This document shows positions 31,045 through 43,406 of a DNA stretch of 64,000 bases, piece after piece (positions within the stretch are counted from its first letter, which is position 1; each line of letters opens with the position of its first letter). This DNA comes from Primula veris (lineage: Eukaryota; Streptophyta; Magnoliopsida; Ericales; Primulaceae). The notes below the pieces were generated by a model. That model was given only the letters and a program-made list of their open reading frames with translations. It was not told the origin of the DNA and ran no database searches. The translations under genes and the position numbers were made by a program. The stretch lies in the NCBI GenBank assembly GCA_963682055.1, contig OY821749.1, forward strand, positions 29,333,631 through 29,397,630, given 5' to 3'.

Positions 31045-31854
31045 TTTTTTTTTAATTAAAGAGGGACAGAACCCCCGGAGTTTTATTGCAAAATATGGGA
31101 CCTAACCCAGAGTACAGCCTAACGAGTCAACGACGGCTTATAACTACAGTTTATAAGCATGTCTATGGAAACTAGCTTACAACAAACCTGCTATATATAC
31201 AAAAACTAAGCATCTCGTCCAAAATACACACCATCTAGCGAGCAACCAAAATACAATTGACATTAAACCATAAGGAAATAAGCACCATAAGCCAGTTTGC
31301 TAAATGATACCCTGTCCAACATCTCCTTTACTCACTTCATTTCTTCAACCCAATATAGCAGAGAAATCCAATAAAAACACTAGTCATATATTATTATATT
31401 CAAATCTTCTTCAAAAAACTAACTTCAGTACAACTCTATAACTGCTGCTATGAATCGCAAAGAATCACCCTAATTATCTCCTTCTAAAGTTTAAGATGCC
31501 TTGCCTATCCAAACAAATAGCACTATAAACTTTTGCAGGGACCTCAGAAAAATTCATTTAAGTGTTAGTTACACTCTTAAGCCCCATTTTTGCAAGATTA
31601 TCAGAAGCCGTATTTTGCTCCCTCCAAATGTGCTTTAAACTTCCACCAACATAGCTCATTATCAAACTCACATCCTCCCACAAATTACTATATTGAATAG
31701 GCACACTCTCTTTTTTATTATGCCAGTTTTCAATAGTTTTTTAATCCACTTCAATCAGAACCTCAAACAGACTTAAAAGAGAAATATATTTTTAAACCAT
31801 AACGCAAGGCTTTATACCTCCATTTTTAGCTCAGAGCTACCCTTCAAGTTACAG
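31045..31854 (-). mobile_element. 5'-truncated LINE with RNase H remnant
   Basis: The minus strand ends in ...CTCTTTAATT and a poly-A tail (T-run at 31045-31053 on the plus strand). A 14-bp target duplication brackets 810 bases. Inside, the minus strand encodes the C-terminal half of an RNase H domain as in plant L1-type LINEs: ESVPIQYSNLWEDV, HIWREQNTASDNLAKMG and, after a stop, PAKVYSAICLDRQGI. Stops and shifts break the frame, so it is inactive. Truncation at the 5' end is typical of LINE insertion. Confidence 0.9.
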
Positions 31855-31868
31855 CAAATAATACTAGA
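31855..31868. repeat. LINE target site duplication, right copy
   Basis: CAAATAATACTAGA matches 31031-31044 exactly and marks the truncated 5' end of the LINE. Confidence 0.85.
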
Positions 31869-32773
31869 ATTAAACCTTATTGCAACAGTAAGTTTTTTTG
31901 TTTTTGTTTAAAAGCATTGAAACGAAGATACAGGTAATTCCAAGAGATTGCTCACAAGCTGCTCAAAAGGACCTAAGTTCATTCTCGTACGCCCTTATAC
32001 AAGCCAAACCTTTATCCCGTTTATTAAGCCCTGATAACCTTACGAAAAAAAACTAAAAAAAAGTTTATTTTTTCTTTAAACTTCCAAAGAGTAAAACTTC
32101 TTTCTCTTGGGAGGTGTAATAAATCAATCCCACAACTTGAAAGGTAGTTCTGATCCACTAAAGGATTATAGCTTAAAGTATAAATATGTACATTACCAAG
32201 TTTATTTTTCTCTTAAAATAATATTTTTAATTTAAAAACGCCTAACTGCAAAAGAATTACTTAGACACGGCTAAGGCTTAGTTTTCATAGTAAACCCTCA
32301 TCCTGGTACGATAAAAGTCCAAAATGAAGGAACTCACAATAAATAAATCCCAAAATTATAAAATACATTAAGCCTTTACGGGACAATCTTGTAGCCATAT
32401 AAAGATATGTCTATCTCTGAGCAGAAGTGAATCCCTAAGGAACCCACAACTCCCTAAATTTTAGCCCAAGTAACCACCCGAACTTTCTACAAGTTTTTTT
32501 TATAGATATAATCATGTAAAATACATTAATCAATATTTATCATTTGAAAGTATATTATAGATAAATTAGTCTTTAAAATTATAGATAAATTAGTAATTAG
32601 TTGAACGTGGGAAAACCTGAAAGTTTTAAAACAGCACAAAAACGTCATGAAAGCAATTTGTCTTACAGAAAAGTACATTGAAAATATCGTATATAAAAGT
32701 TTGATCCTAAACTATTTCCAAAATAGGTTTGTCTTACAAAAACTACAGGTCAAGTTCTCACTGTTAAAGATTT
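31869..32773. other. Intergenic, no gene seen
   Basis: AT-rich, with no supported frame, RNA gene or element end. Confidence 0.5.
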
Positions 32774-33242
32774 CTGAGCAGCTAAGTGAAATATTTTTTC
32801 CCTTTTGTTGCTATTGTTAAAACTTTAGTTTCTCATGGATAAATGAAAGCTTTCCTGGTTTTGATTTTAAATTTTTTTACATTTTCTTATTGGTCTTTAC
32901 TTGCTCAGAGGAGACCAAAGATTTTTATTTTAAACTTTTGCCTGAATGTCCCAAATTAGGGTCCTCTTTAGCATGACCACTGCATATCAGATAATATGTA
33001 CCAAATTAGGGTCCTCTGAGCAGCTAAGTGAAATATTTTTTCCCTTTTATTGCTATTGTTAAAACTCTAGTTTCTCATGGATAAATGAAAGCTTTCCTGA
33101 TTTTGATTTTAAATGTTTTTACATTTTCTTATTGGTCTTTACTTGCTCAGAGGACACCAAAGATTTTATATTTTAAACTTTTGCCTGAATATCCCAAATT
33201 AGGGTCCTCTTCAGCATGACCACTGCATATCAGATAATATGT
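32774..33242. repeat. 242-bp tandem duplication
   Basis: Copy 1 is 32774-33015 and copy 2 is 33016-33242. Both start CTGAGCAGCTAAGTGAAATA and end with CCACTGCATATCAGATAATA, with about ten differences between them. Copy 1 ends in an extra CCAAATTAGGGTCCT, which also occurs inside each copy. It lies downstream of the kinase gene. Confidence 0.92.
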
Positions 33243-33786
33243 CTACATATCTGGATCACGTTATCCATCCGCCTTGGGGCCCATCAGGCGTAAAAGGTTT
33301 ACCTTTAACAGCATACATGAGGCTTCAGAGGGTCAGGGTTTGTTAATAACGATCCACGGCACCACAGCTTCCTGCCTATGGAAGTTTCAACATATTAGAT
33401 ACAAAAATATACATATATATAGAATGCAAGCTGAGCCAGCAAAAACACAAAAGGCGTGATCGCATATCTTCATTCCCAATTCGTTGTCGTAGTATAACCA
33501 CACTTTATTCTCTTTTACAGAACATATTGATAATTGAGAAAGGCATTACAATGACAAAACTCAAATAAACACCTCAATAATCTTTCACAAATGGAGACAA
33601 TCAAACAACTATGTCTCCCAGCAAAATAAAAAATAAACATAATATAGAAAAGAGACTTGAAAACAAGCTCCACACTTCTATAAAACACCAGCAATACAAA
33701 AGAATGTAAATTCGTCAAGGTATTATGCAAAACTATGTTTCAAATTTCTTTATATTGTGGGCTTACCATTTAAAAGGGATAGTCAG
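33243..33786. other. Downstream flank / likely 3' UTR of the kinase gene
   Basis: No coding frame is supported. The part next to 33787 probably holds the 3' UTR of the minus-strand LAMMER kinase gene. Confidence 0.45.
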
Positions 33787-36700
33787 TCACCTTCTCATAT
33801 CTCCTCTTGAGAAAAAAGGATGCATAAGAGCTTCTCTTGCTTTTAGCCGATCAATTGGATCATATCGAAGAAGCCCTTGCAGAAGATCAATCAAATCACC
33901 AGCAGAGTGATCTACATGCTGCATTATCAGGTTCTGCAGTTTAAGAAGAAGAAAAATCTAAGTCAATTTCAATTTTCACATGAGAAGCGCAAAATGTATA
34001 TAATTCCATCGCTATGTTACATGCTCCGGATGTGGTGGTACGCAACAGTAACACATCATAATATAGGTAAGGAAGTTAAACTAAACCCTCAAACAACCAA
34101 TTAACTGCCTAAAATTCGAAGTTAGTAGGTTTAGCATGGGCATTCAACTAGGCTTTCAAGTTTAATTACTTATAGTTAATTAGCGTGAAGTGATAAACTT
34201 TTCTGGTTTTTTTCCCTGAGAAAGCTAGACGCTATATAAGCTGAATGAACCCGGCTTTTATTACAACCGAAAAAACCCCAGCTATTGTGCTCAATAGCTG
34301 CAGCCAGCAAATAATTAGTAGAACACCGAGGTCATCATTATTTGACGTTTTGAAAGTTATCTATTAGTTTTCAGATAACATAGATCTAATCTAGTAATGA
34401 CCTGTAGACGGGGTAGCTTCCAAACTGCTCTCATACTTTCCCTCGAAGCTGCACCCTCTGGCCAATCCAGCCGTGCACCTCTTCTGAAATATTTCTCAGC
34501 ACGACGGCTGGAATAATTCATGCAAGTCACTTAAGCGACATGGCAATATATATTTTTTTTAAATTGAGAATATTTATATGATGCATAAACATTATAAACC
34601 TCACTTACTCTGATTTAGTTATCATATGATGTGGTAATGGACCTAAAACTCTCTCCATCATAGCCAAATGTTCCAAATTTTCATGAGTTTGGAAAAGGGC
34701 TTCCCCCTGTTTGCGAAGAAAAGACATAAAGAAGAACTTCATGATCAGCAACTGAAAGAGATTTTCATCAATTATAAGAACAAAATATAAAAAGCAGTCT
34801 GTTCACTATTTTCCACATCAACCTATCGCTTTTTTCAATTTTGTGAATTATGCTACAATTAATGGTAATTAAAAGACTAACCTAATGTTTACTGCTCAGT
34901 CAGTATACTCCTGTTATTTTTAGCTTATAAAAGGTGATAATTGACCAATAGTTTATCATACAGAAAGGATCATTACCAACACGCCAGTCTACTAAAGTGA
35001 TTGTAAAATTGCGAGGTTTTCGGTTAATTTATACAGGGTTACAATGATCGATCGATTTAGTTACTGTATTAAACGTAAAAAATTACAGGATAGTGTACAA
35101 ATCTGAAAATCGTGATAGGTTATACAGATCAGTGAAAAAAGATAGTCAAATCATGACATTTGAGTTTCGACTGGTATTATTATTCATGAAGCTAGAAAAT
35201 CTTATTACCGAGCAAAGCTCAATTAGAATGCAACCCACACTCCACAAGTCACAAGGATAGTTCCATCCAAGCCCTAGCAAAAACAGAAAACTTATCATGT
35301 AAAAAATGAACGTTGAATGAAATATATATCAGTGTGAGAAGCAATAAAATACTTAAGTTGAAAATGTTTTATTGCACATGGATTACCAAGAATAACCTCG
35401 GGTGCACGGTAGTGACGTGTCGACACCACATATGTGTGGTCCTGCTGTTCAAATGTGGTACTCCCAAAATCAATTAGTTTAATAGCACTAGACTTCGGCA
35501 GATTCTTGAAATATGAGCCATCTCTTATGGATCGCGATAGAAACTGGAATAAAACCAAAATGAAATCAAAGTATTAGGCAAGTGAATTTCAGACAAGAAA
35601 ATTAAAAATCAGCAAAAAACTAGCACAACTTAATACATTTCACATCAAATTATGTATATGAATTAAAATCAGATGGTGCCGTTTTCACAGTCAAATAATT
35701 AACAAGGTCATGACAAATGAGGTAATAGAAACATGGTACACATGGTATCATTTATGGATCGTGAAAGAAAATTAAATAAAAGCACCATGTATTTAAGTAT
35801 TACGAGAGAAAGAATAGTTTGGATCTATTAAAAATCTAGCAATGACTCAATAGAGTCCAAATAAAGTAGTATATCATTGTATCAAATGCAAACAAATCCG
35901 ATGGTGTATATAAGAACACGGAAAATGAGGTAGCACCTTATAGTCTGGGACTTTAACATATTCTGGAGAAACAAGAAGAATGTTTTCCGGTTTCAAATCT
36001 GTGTGAATGAGGCGTAAATCATGCATAACTGCAAAAGTAAGAGAAACAAAGAAATCAAGGAGGACAGGGAATTAAACACTTGGCCAATAGAGTATCCATC
36101 GTAAGGCTTGTAGGGGTGCAGCTTTTAAGTAAACAAGCTAAAAAACACTTTAGCTCATTCAGGCAGAAAACCAGAAACAACGGTTTTTAAGCTAGTCAAT
36201 AAAATCCAGTTCAGATTTTTTAAAGAAAAATAACAAAGAAACTGACTTAAAAGCTGCAATCAAGCAAGGCCTTTGCTTACTTAAAAGTGTGAACTAGGTA
36301 AACGATATTTACTAATACAGAATTTAATAGTTTGCAAACCTAGTAGCTATGGACAGCTTAAAAAATGATAAAATCATATAATTAAATAAATACATTGAGG
36401 TGGAAAGATATATAGACATACATGCTACAGATTCTAGAAGTTGCCTGCCAATCTCCCGAGCAAGATCAATGGGAAATGAGCGATAGCTGTTTTTCCGGAG
36501 AAAATCGTATAAGCTTGGTCCAAGCTTCTCAAATACCTGTAAAAATTCATTTGAGAAGTTCTTATATGTATCTTAAATTTGCACTTCAAAATAGATAATA
36601 CCACAAGCATTGATACCACTTACGATACATATATGATTACGATAGTCAAACCAATTCCGTATTTGCACACAACTGCAAAGTATAGAACAACTTAACCCGA

Positions 36701-39143
36701 TAATCTTTCAATAAAAAGACGATAATAAATATCAGATAATAAGAGAATAATTACCGTGTGCTGCCAACATCATGCCTGGCGAGTTTTTGTAGGATTTCAA
36801 TTTCAATCATAGCAGCTTCACGGTATTTCTCTATTGAACGAACAATCTTTATTGCTACAAGCTCTTTTCTTTCATTATCTAGACATTCCAACACTTGGCC
36901 AAAAGTCCCTGAAATTATTAAATAAAGGTAGATATGTTCTCAATCGAAATGCCAGGGCATGGAATAGTAGAAAAATGAAGGTAGAAATCAGGAATTGAGG
37001 TGAAACTAACCTTCACCCATTTTGCTCATAATCCTGTCTGCAAGTGCAAAAGAAAGATTTGGCATTAGTAAAGAAACATTAAACTGCAATTTAAGAAGAC
37101 AAATGAATGTGGATCCACATACTATTTAACACCTAACATTCAGCTCTGTTTACGTATGCGGTTAGTAATGTTTACGTCATATTCTTAGTAGTCAATCCAC
37201 ATTAAACAGGTCATATACAGCTAGACAATTACGCATGATATGTAAGTTTACTTATATCCACATTTTCTTAACTGTGATGAATGATGATAGGGAAGCACAA
37301 TTATAAATATAAATGGAATAGTCGCTGCTAGTAAAGAAATGTTATTTTTTCTAAATACACATAGAACCATTTTATTCAGTTATACATGTGTGGTTCCTTA
37401 ATTATATAATAACTGAAATTATTACTTACAGCGAGGAGTTAAGCTCTCTCCAATAGCAAATACATAATGCCCATCTTTATCATCTTGCCTCCAGGGAGGG
37501 GAAATATTACGAGGCACTCCTTTGTAATAAATAGAAGAATAAGCATAACCAGGAATTGCACCGTCTGCAAATTCTTGTTCACAGTATGTAGTTGGTAAGA
37601 CCTGTAGAACATAAAATTTGTTAAAGTCTGAGACATAGAGATAACACCAGTGGATACACATGAAAAACAAAAATACTTCAATTCTCACAAATTATCACTA
37701 CCACAAGTTGTACGATATCAAACCAAGTTGAGCTAATTCGAGATTTCTATACAGACAAAAGTAAAAATTGATTCATTAATTAGCTCATCTAGTTTAAACC
37801 TGGTTTTTAACTTGAACTCTACATATTGCAATAAGCGTGAATTGAAAGTAAAACGAGCTGATCACTAAACTCACATCACAAAATGATGACAACTTATGAA
37901 TAAGCATCTAAGCACACACAAAAAGCTGATACAAATTATTACAATTACATATACATATACACCTACAATTTAACATGGAAATAGAAAAGAAAATATGTAA
38001 TTTAAGAGAACAAACAAGCGAATCCCAAAAAACCCACACCAGAAGAGGATAACGATCCATGAACTCAATCGTCTTGGCATAGAATTCCTCAAACAAACAT
38101 ATATACATTAAATTGACCAGGGATATAGAAAAGAAAGTAAATTAGAACACAAAACAAGCTAAATAATAATGCCTACTTCAGGAAATGATGTCAGCTTATG
38201 AAATAAGCATCTAAGCACAAAAAGAGAAACTAATACAGATTGTTACAGTCAAATAATCAAAAATTCACATGGAGTCTAAAAGAAAAGGTTGTAAAATGAG
38301 AGACTAAACAAGCTAATTCCAAAAAACCCACATCCGAAAACGATTAAAGTCCACGAAACCAATCATATAAGCATAAATTAGACTGATATTGACTTAAACA
38401 ATAAACATACAGAATATTAATTACTAATCACTTAATCGGTAAAGCTCATTTCAGAAAAATGATGACAGTTTATAAAAGAACCAAATTTAACATTTTATAA
38501 CAATCACAAAAAATAAAATCAAGCTAATTACCCATAATTTTAAATGGAATTTACAAAAAAGTTGTAAATTGAGATAATAAACAAGCTAACTTGAAATGCC
38601 CACATCAGAAATGATGAAAACCCATGAAACCAGTCAACTGAGCATACAAATAAACTGAATTCTACATAAAATAGAGATATGAATGTAATAATAATAAAAA
38701 TAACTACAAAAGAATTGACCTTTGGATGAAAAAAAAATTAAAGCTAACTTGAAATACCCAAATCAGAAATGATGAAAACCCATGAAACCAATCATCTGAG
38801 CATACAAATAAACTGAATTCTACATAAAATGCATATATAAATGTATATAAAATAGAAATAACTAAAAAAGAATTGACCTTTGGATGAAAAAAAAATTGAA
38901 GCTAATTTAAAATACTCAAGTTAAAAAAGGATGAAAATTAACGAAATCAATCATCTGGGCATACAAATAAACTGAATTCTACATAAAACAGATATATGAA
39001 TGAGATTACAATAAATAAATTAAATAAAAAAAAATGACATTTGGATGATGAAGAGGTTGAACAATGTCCCAAGCCAAACGTGGTCTTTTTCTAGGCCTTT
39101 TATCCATGTTGGGTAACTCTGTTATCATTCTTTGAGTCTCCAT
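33787..39143 (-). CDS. AFC2: LAMMER (CLK-type) dual-specificity kinase, AFC2-like
   Basis: Twelve exons on the minus strand: 39143-39039, 37601-37430, 37037-37011, 36908-36755, 36672-36624, 36536-36422, 36028-35937, 35543-35387, 35273-35209, 34706-34609, 34507-34402, 33933-33787. They total 1,287 bases and 428 residues, matching Arabidopsis AFC2 (about 427). Visible marks are a basic N terminus ([14 protein letters not shown]), the glycine loop MGEGTFGQV, the catalytic Lys in [18 protein letters not shown], the activation segment STRHYRAPE and the family signature [11 protein letters not shown]. Such kinases phosphorylate SR splicing factors in the nucleus and tune alternative splicing, including with temperature. 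All borders are GT-AG, though the exon 1 donor (AAAT|GTCATT) is weak. Intron 1 (about 1.4 kb) holds tandem repeats that include this donor region. All catalytic residues are present. Confidence 0.94.
38040..39038. repeat. Degenerate tandem repeats in kinase intron 1
   Basis: Five copies of a unit containing CCATGAAACCAATCATCTGA and CATACAAATAAACTGAATTC occur near 38058, 38353, 38620, 38780 and 38938. The last three have a period of about 158 bases; the first two are older and more diverged. Two copies end in GACCTTTGGATGA, which resembles the exon 1 end GACATTTGGATGATG at 39036-39050. Confidence 0.75.
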
Positions 39144-42029
39144 TTTCAACAAAACTTAATTAAAATGGTATTATAAATGGAATTTAGTGAATTGGGTGTA
39201 GATATATGATGAGATCTTTTTAACTTTTTAAGAACAGAACTAACTATGGTTGAGTATTTAACCCTGGTTACTTTCTCTAACTATTGTTATTGAAATTAAA
39301 TATTAAAGTTTATTAGTATACGTGTTCTATTGTTTTATTTTACTTTCAAAAGTAAACATTTTGTAGGAATAGGAAAATGCAAAGCTAAAATACAAAATAT
39401 AACTTTTCTCTATTTCGTACTATCAGAGATCTGTTGTAGAAAAGTTGTTTAACGAAAATTCATGATTTCATTTATGATTTTTTAAATATTTTTTAGCTTA
39501 AAAATCTAATTTTAAGAGTTAAATAATTTAACTTTTCGAAAATATGGTGATCCAAAATTTAGGCCAGTAATCTGTTACCAAATGGATATAAAAGTAGGAT
39601 TATGCTTTATGCAGACCGAATAAGATTAATACAGACGTTAATGGTACAAATCACGTCACCTACTAAAAACTAAACGTACTAAAAACCCAAATAAATATAT
39701 TGGAACCCTAGTTAAGTCTATCCTAAATTTAAATATTAATTAAATTTTTTTTGTATTTTTAGTATATTGAGTTTTTATCGAGTGGCGTGACTTATAGGCT
39801 TCCCCACTAATACAGCAGCCGTCTGTATCAAGCACAAACGGTATGCATACAGCCCAGACCATAAAAGTAAACGAATATTAGTTTTTTAAAATTTTATTAA
39901 TACAGTAAAATAAAACAATTTGTTCAACTTTAAGTGACAAATACGTTTTTTTACATGAGAGAGATGAGAACTTGAACTTATAATAAAACGGGCAAAAGAA
40001 AATAAATGTAATCGAATAATATTTTAATATGATGGTAAATAACTTATTGACATCTACTCCAAGCAAATGACATTAAATGGAATCGAGACGATTGTTGCAG
40101 ACGTGTGGAATCAAAAGGAAGGAATAGAATGGCGTTTTAAATTGGTCAATCGATCGACGAATTTGGTGGTCCATTAGTTAGCTAGTTATGTTAGGAAAAA
40201 CGTGTGCATATCGTAGCTTTTTATTCATGACCTGATCAGATGTGAATCTTCTGTCAAGTGATTTAACTTAATTGTCTACTTATTTCAAAACAAAAAATCA
40301 TACAAGCAAAAATAATATGTCCAATATAGCTAACACCTCAATAGATTAGAATAAAAAAAAAAATTAGAATACATCTAAAAGCATGTTTATCGCAGTGGTG
40401 TAGTGCCTGTCGGAGACCCATTGCGATGACATGACATATTTATCGGGGAATCACCGTCCTTTTACTTTGTGTGTGAACTGTAAAAACTTCGATTGTTGTT
40501 TTTAATTAAAAATAACTACTATTAAAAAAGACACTATTATGGGTTTTCACTTATAAACAATTAATATTTAAAAATCAAAACTCTCAGTTTATTTTTTAGA
40601 TTTTATTAAAGCAAACTTCATTTCAATGTACCTGTGAATTAATAAAATATTTATGAATTAATAGAAAAAATGAAAAAAAGTTAAGAGCAAACAATGACTT
40701 AATTTTGAAAATAATCCTGCAAGCCTTCCTGAGAGAGAGAGAGAGAGAGAGAGAGACTTTGCTGGGGTTTTTCACAATCTTTGTTCTCACTTTACATAAA
40801 CCCATTAAAGGTATGATTTTTGTTACTACTATTAAATATATTCACCTGTTTTTTTCTTTTTCTAATTACCCCTTAATTTATTTCAAACAATTCCCCCTAG
40901 TAATTATGTATTGGTAGTCTGTTTTTTTTTAATCTTTATAACTACATTAATTTGGGAATTAACTTTAAGGAGTTTGATTTTACTGTATCATGTACAATAA
41001 AGATTCAATCTTTGATGTCTATGATGTGCTTTAATTTAAATTGAATCTTTTAAAAAACACTATGTGATTGGAGAATGAACAATGAGGCTTGTTTGGCTGT
41101 AGCTTATTTGAGGCATGATGAAAAGCGTTAGCTTAAAAATGCGAGCTTTTCCATGCTATAAGAAAGATGTTAGCTTTTGAGCTGAACAAAGTAAATAACT
41201 AAATGCAGTACAACTTGGTTTTGTCTCGGGCAGCTTCGAAGCCAGCTGTTTTTTTTTGGCATTTGGGTTATTTAAGCTATAAGCTGAACTGACCCAGCTT
41301 TTTCCTAGAAGAAGCAAGCGAACAAGCATAAGCATATAGAAGAGTTGTTGAGCTTAAAAGCTGCAGCTGATGGCATATTGGCATGTTATTTTTGAAGCGA
41401 AAGAAAATTGAGCAAGAGTACGATTTCTGATACTGATCTAGATTAGCAATATTAAGCTGCAGAATTAGACATGATTCTTCGCTTTGATTCTCTCTAATGT
41501 AACTATAAGTATAATTGTTGTTCTTTTGTTGTACCCACCGCATTTAACTTTTTAAAAAATACATCCGATGTTTATCCGATTTCTTGGAGACAAACTTTGG
41601 TTGACTAAAAAAGTATATAGTTATGCATTTGTTTCATTTAGTTAATGTATCCTCTCCTGTGTATCATAAACTTATCCAGCTTATTTGCTTGAAACACATC
41701 CAAAAGAAAATACTAGTTGCTGCCGAAAATTGAATAGGTCGTTCAATTTAGTTTCTTAAGTAAAGTTTCCGATGTTTGAAATCACTTAAATGGTCGCTCA
41801 TTATAAAAGTGGAACTTTATCATAGAGCTCATATCAGGGCATACTTGAGTAGAATTATCATGATTGTTCATTATACTAAGTGGAGAAATGAGAGATGGAG
41901 CTCAATTTCTGTTTTCCTTTTTTCTTCTTCTCTGTTTACTTTTAAGTTTTAACAGTGTGCCTAACACTGACCTTTCCAGAACCGGCGAGTGTTTAAAGTT
42001 CTGCAAATGAGATTTGGTCAATACAGTCG
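39144..42029. other. Intergenic between kinase and second PPR gene
   Basis: No gene is supported. A (GA)13 microsatellite lies at 40731-40756. From about 41080 to 41400 the sequence is rich in AGCTTATAAGCT-like motifs in both orientations, as in some hAT-type MITEs. Similar motifs occur near 34230 and 46510. Confidence 0.5.
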
Positions 42030-43406
42030 ATGATTTCTTCAATAAATAGGCCTTCGAGTCAAAAGCTAATCTCAATCGTAGTACCTCACCATAATAGTAT
42101 ATGTATTAAAGACAACATCTTTTGTGAAACTTACCACACTCTTCATTCAACCAGACCGACAAAGAAAACTTTTCGTCAGAGGCCCATACCTTTTGTCTCT
42201 GATATTAAACAAATCGATAACCCCGACGAAGCCCTCTCTCTGTTCGATGAATACTTAGAGAGAGGATTCAAGCATGACTACCCCTCTTACTCATCTCTCC
42301 TCTACAAGCTTGCTCGAGGTCGTAAATTTGAAGCCATTAGAACCCTTTTGAATCGTATTCGAGACTGTAACATTTACTGCAAAGAAGCCCTATTTATTGC
42401 TTTAATTAAACATTATGGGAAATCCCAGTTGATCAATGATGCTATCCAGCTTTTTCATGACATGCGTTCTTTTAACTGTGTCCGAACATTACAGTCTTTT
42501 AATACCATTCTCAACGTTCTTATCGATAATGGTCGTTTACAAGATGCGTATGATATGTTTTCAAAAAGAGGATTCCGACTAAATGCAGTGTCTTTTAATA
42601 TTATGATCAAAGGGTGGCTCGAGAGGGGTGAATGGGAACAAGCTTGCTCAGTTTTCGATCAAATGCTCGAGAGAAGAGTTGACCCCACTGTGGTCACTTA
42701 TAACAGTTTAATCGGGTACTTATGCAATAAAGGTGACTTGGACAAGGCAAAAATGATGTTAGATGATATGACTAGGAAAGGGAAACGCCCAAATGCTGTT
42801 ACATATTCGTTAATAATGGCAGGTTTGTGCTCATTAGGTAAACACGAAGAAGCGAAAAAGATGATGTTTGATATGGAGTATAAGGGGTGTAAAGTCCAAC
42901 TAGTCAATTACGGTGTTTTGATGAATGATCTTGGAAAGAGAGGGATGTTTAAAGAAGCTAAAGATTTTCTTTTGGAAATGAAGAAAAGGCGGATAAAACC
43001 AGATGTTGCGATGTATAATATGTTGATTAATTACTTACGGAAGGAAGGGAGAGCCGCAGAGGCTTACAAAATACTGTTGGAGATGCAAGTGAATGGTTGT
43101 GAACCAAATGCAGCTACGTATAGAATGATGGTTGATGGATTTTGTATGGTTGATGACTTTGATAGAGGTTTGAAGGTTTTGAATGCGATGTTGGTCAGTA
43201 AGCATTGTCCACGGAATGAAACGTTTTGTAGGTTATTCATGGGTTTAGTCAAGTGTGGAAAGGCTGATGATGCTTGTTTTATATTGGAAGAGATGGAAAA
43301 AATAAATATAAGATTTGATTACGAGTCATGGAAAATTTTGGTTAGTGATGCTTGTGGTGAGGATTGTGGAGGTGCAAATGATGTGTTCGATGAACTCGTC
43401 ATCTAA
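42030..43406 (+). CDS. P-class PPR protein, At1g07740-like
   Basis: This intronless 458-residue protein has a basic, Ser-rich N terminus (likely mitochondrial transit peptide) and a leader segment PIPFVSDIKQIDNPDEALSL, followed by about ten PPR units from residue 82 to 445. Clear units are NAVSFNIMIKGWLERGEW, TVVTYNSLIGYLCNKGDL, PDVAMYNMLINYLRKEG and PNAATYRMMVDGFCMVDDF. Segments such as DYPSYSSLLYKLARGR and MKKRRIKPDVA match the Arabidopsis protein At1g07740, as I remember it, over the whole length, so this is probably its orthologue. P-class proteins bind organellar transcripts; the target is not known. There is no E/DYW tail, so it is not predicted to edit RNA. The ATG chosen is the first in frame. 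Confidence 0.93.
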   Translation: MISSINRPSSQKLISIVVPHHNSICIKDNIFCETYHTLHSTRPTKKTFRQRPIPFVSDIKQIDNPDEALSLFDEYLERGFKHDYPSYSSLLYKLARGRKFEAIRTLLNRIRDCNIYCKEALFIALIKHYGKSQLINDAIQLFHDMRSFNCVRTLQSFNTILNVLIDNGRLQDAYDMFSKRGFRLNAVSFNIMIKGWLERGEWEQACSVFDQMLERRVDPTVVTYNSLIGYLCNKGDLDKAKMMLDDMTRKGKRPNAVTYSLIMAGLCSLGKHEEAKKMMFDMEYKGCKVQLVNYGVLMNDLGKRGMFKEAKDFLLEMKKRRIKPDVAMYNMLINYLRKEGRAAEAYKILLEMQVNGCEPNAATYRMMVDGFCMVDDFDRGLKVLNAMLVSKHCPRNETFCRLFMGLVKCGKADDACFILEEMEKINIRFDYESWKILVSDACGEDCGGANDVFDELVI

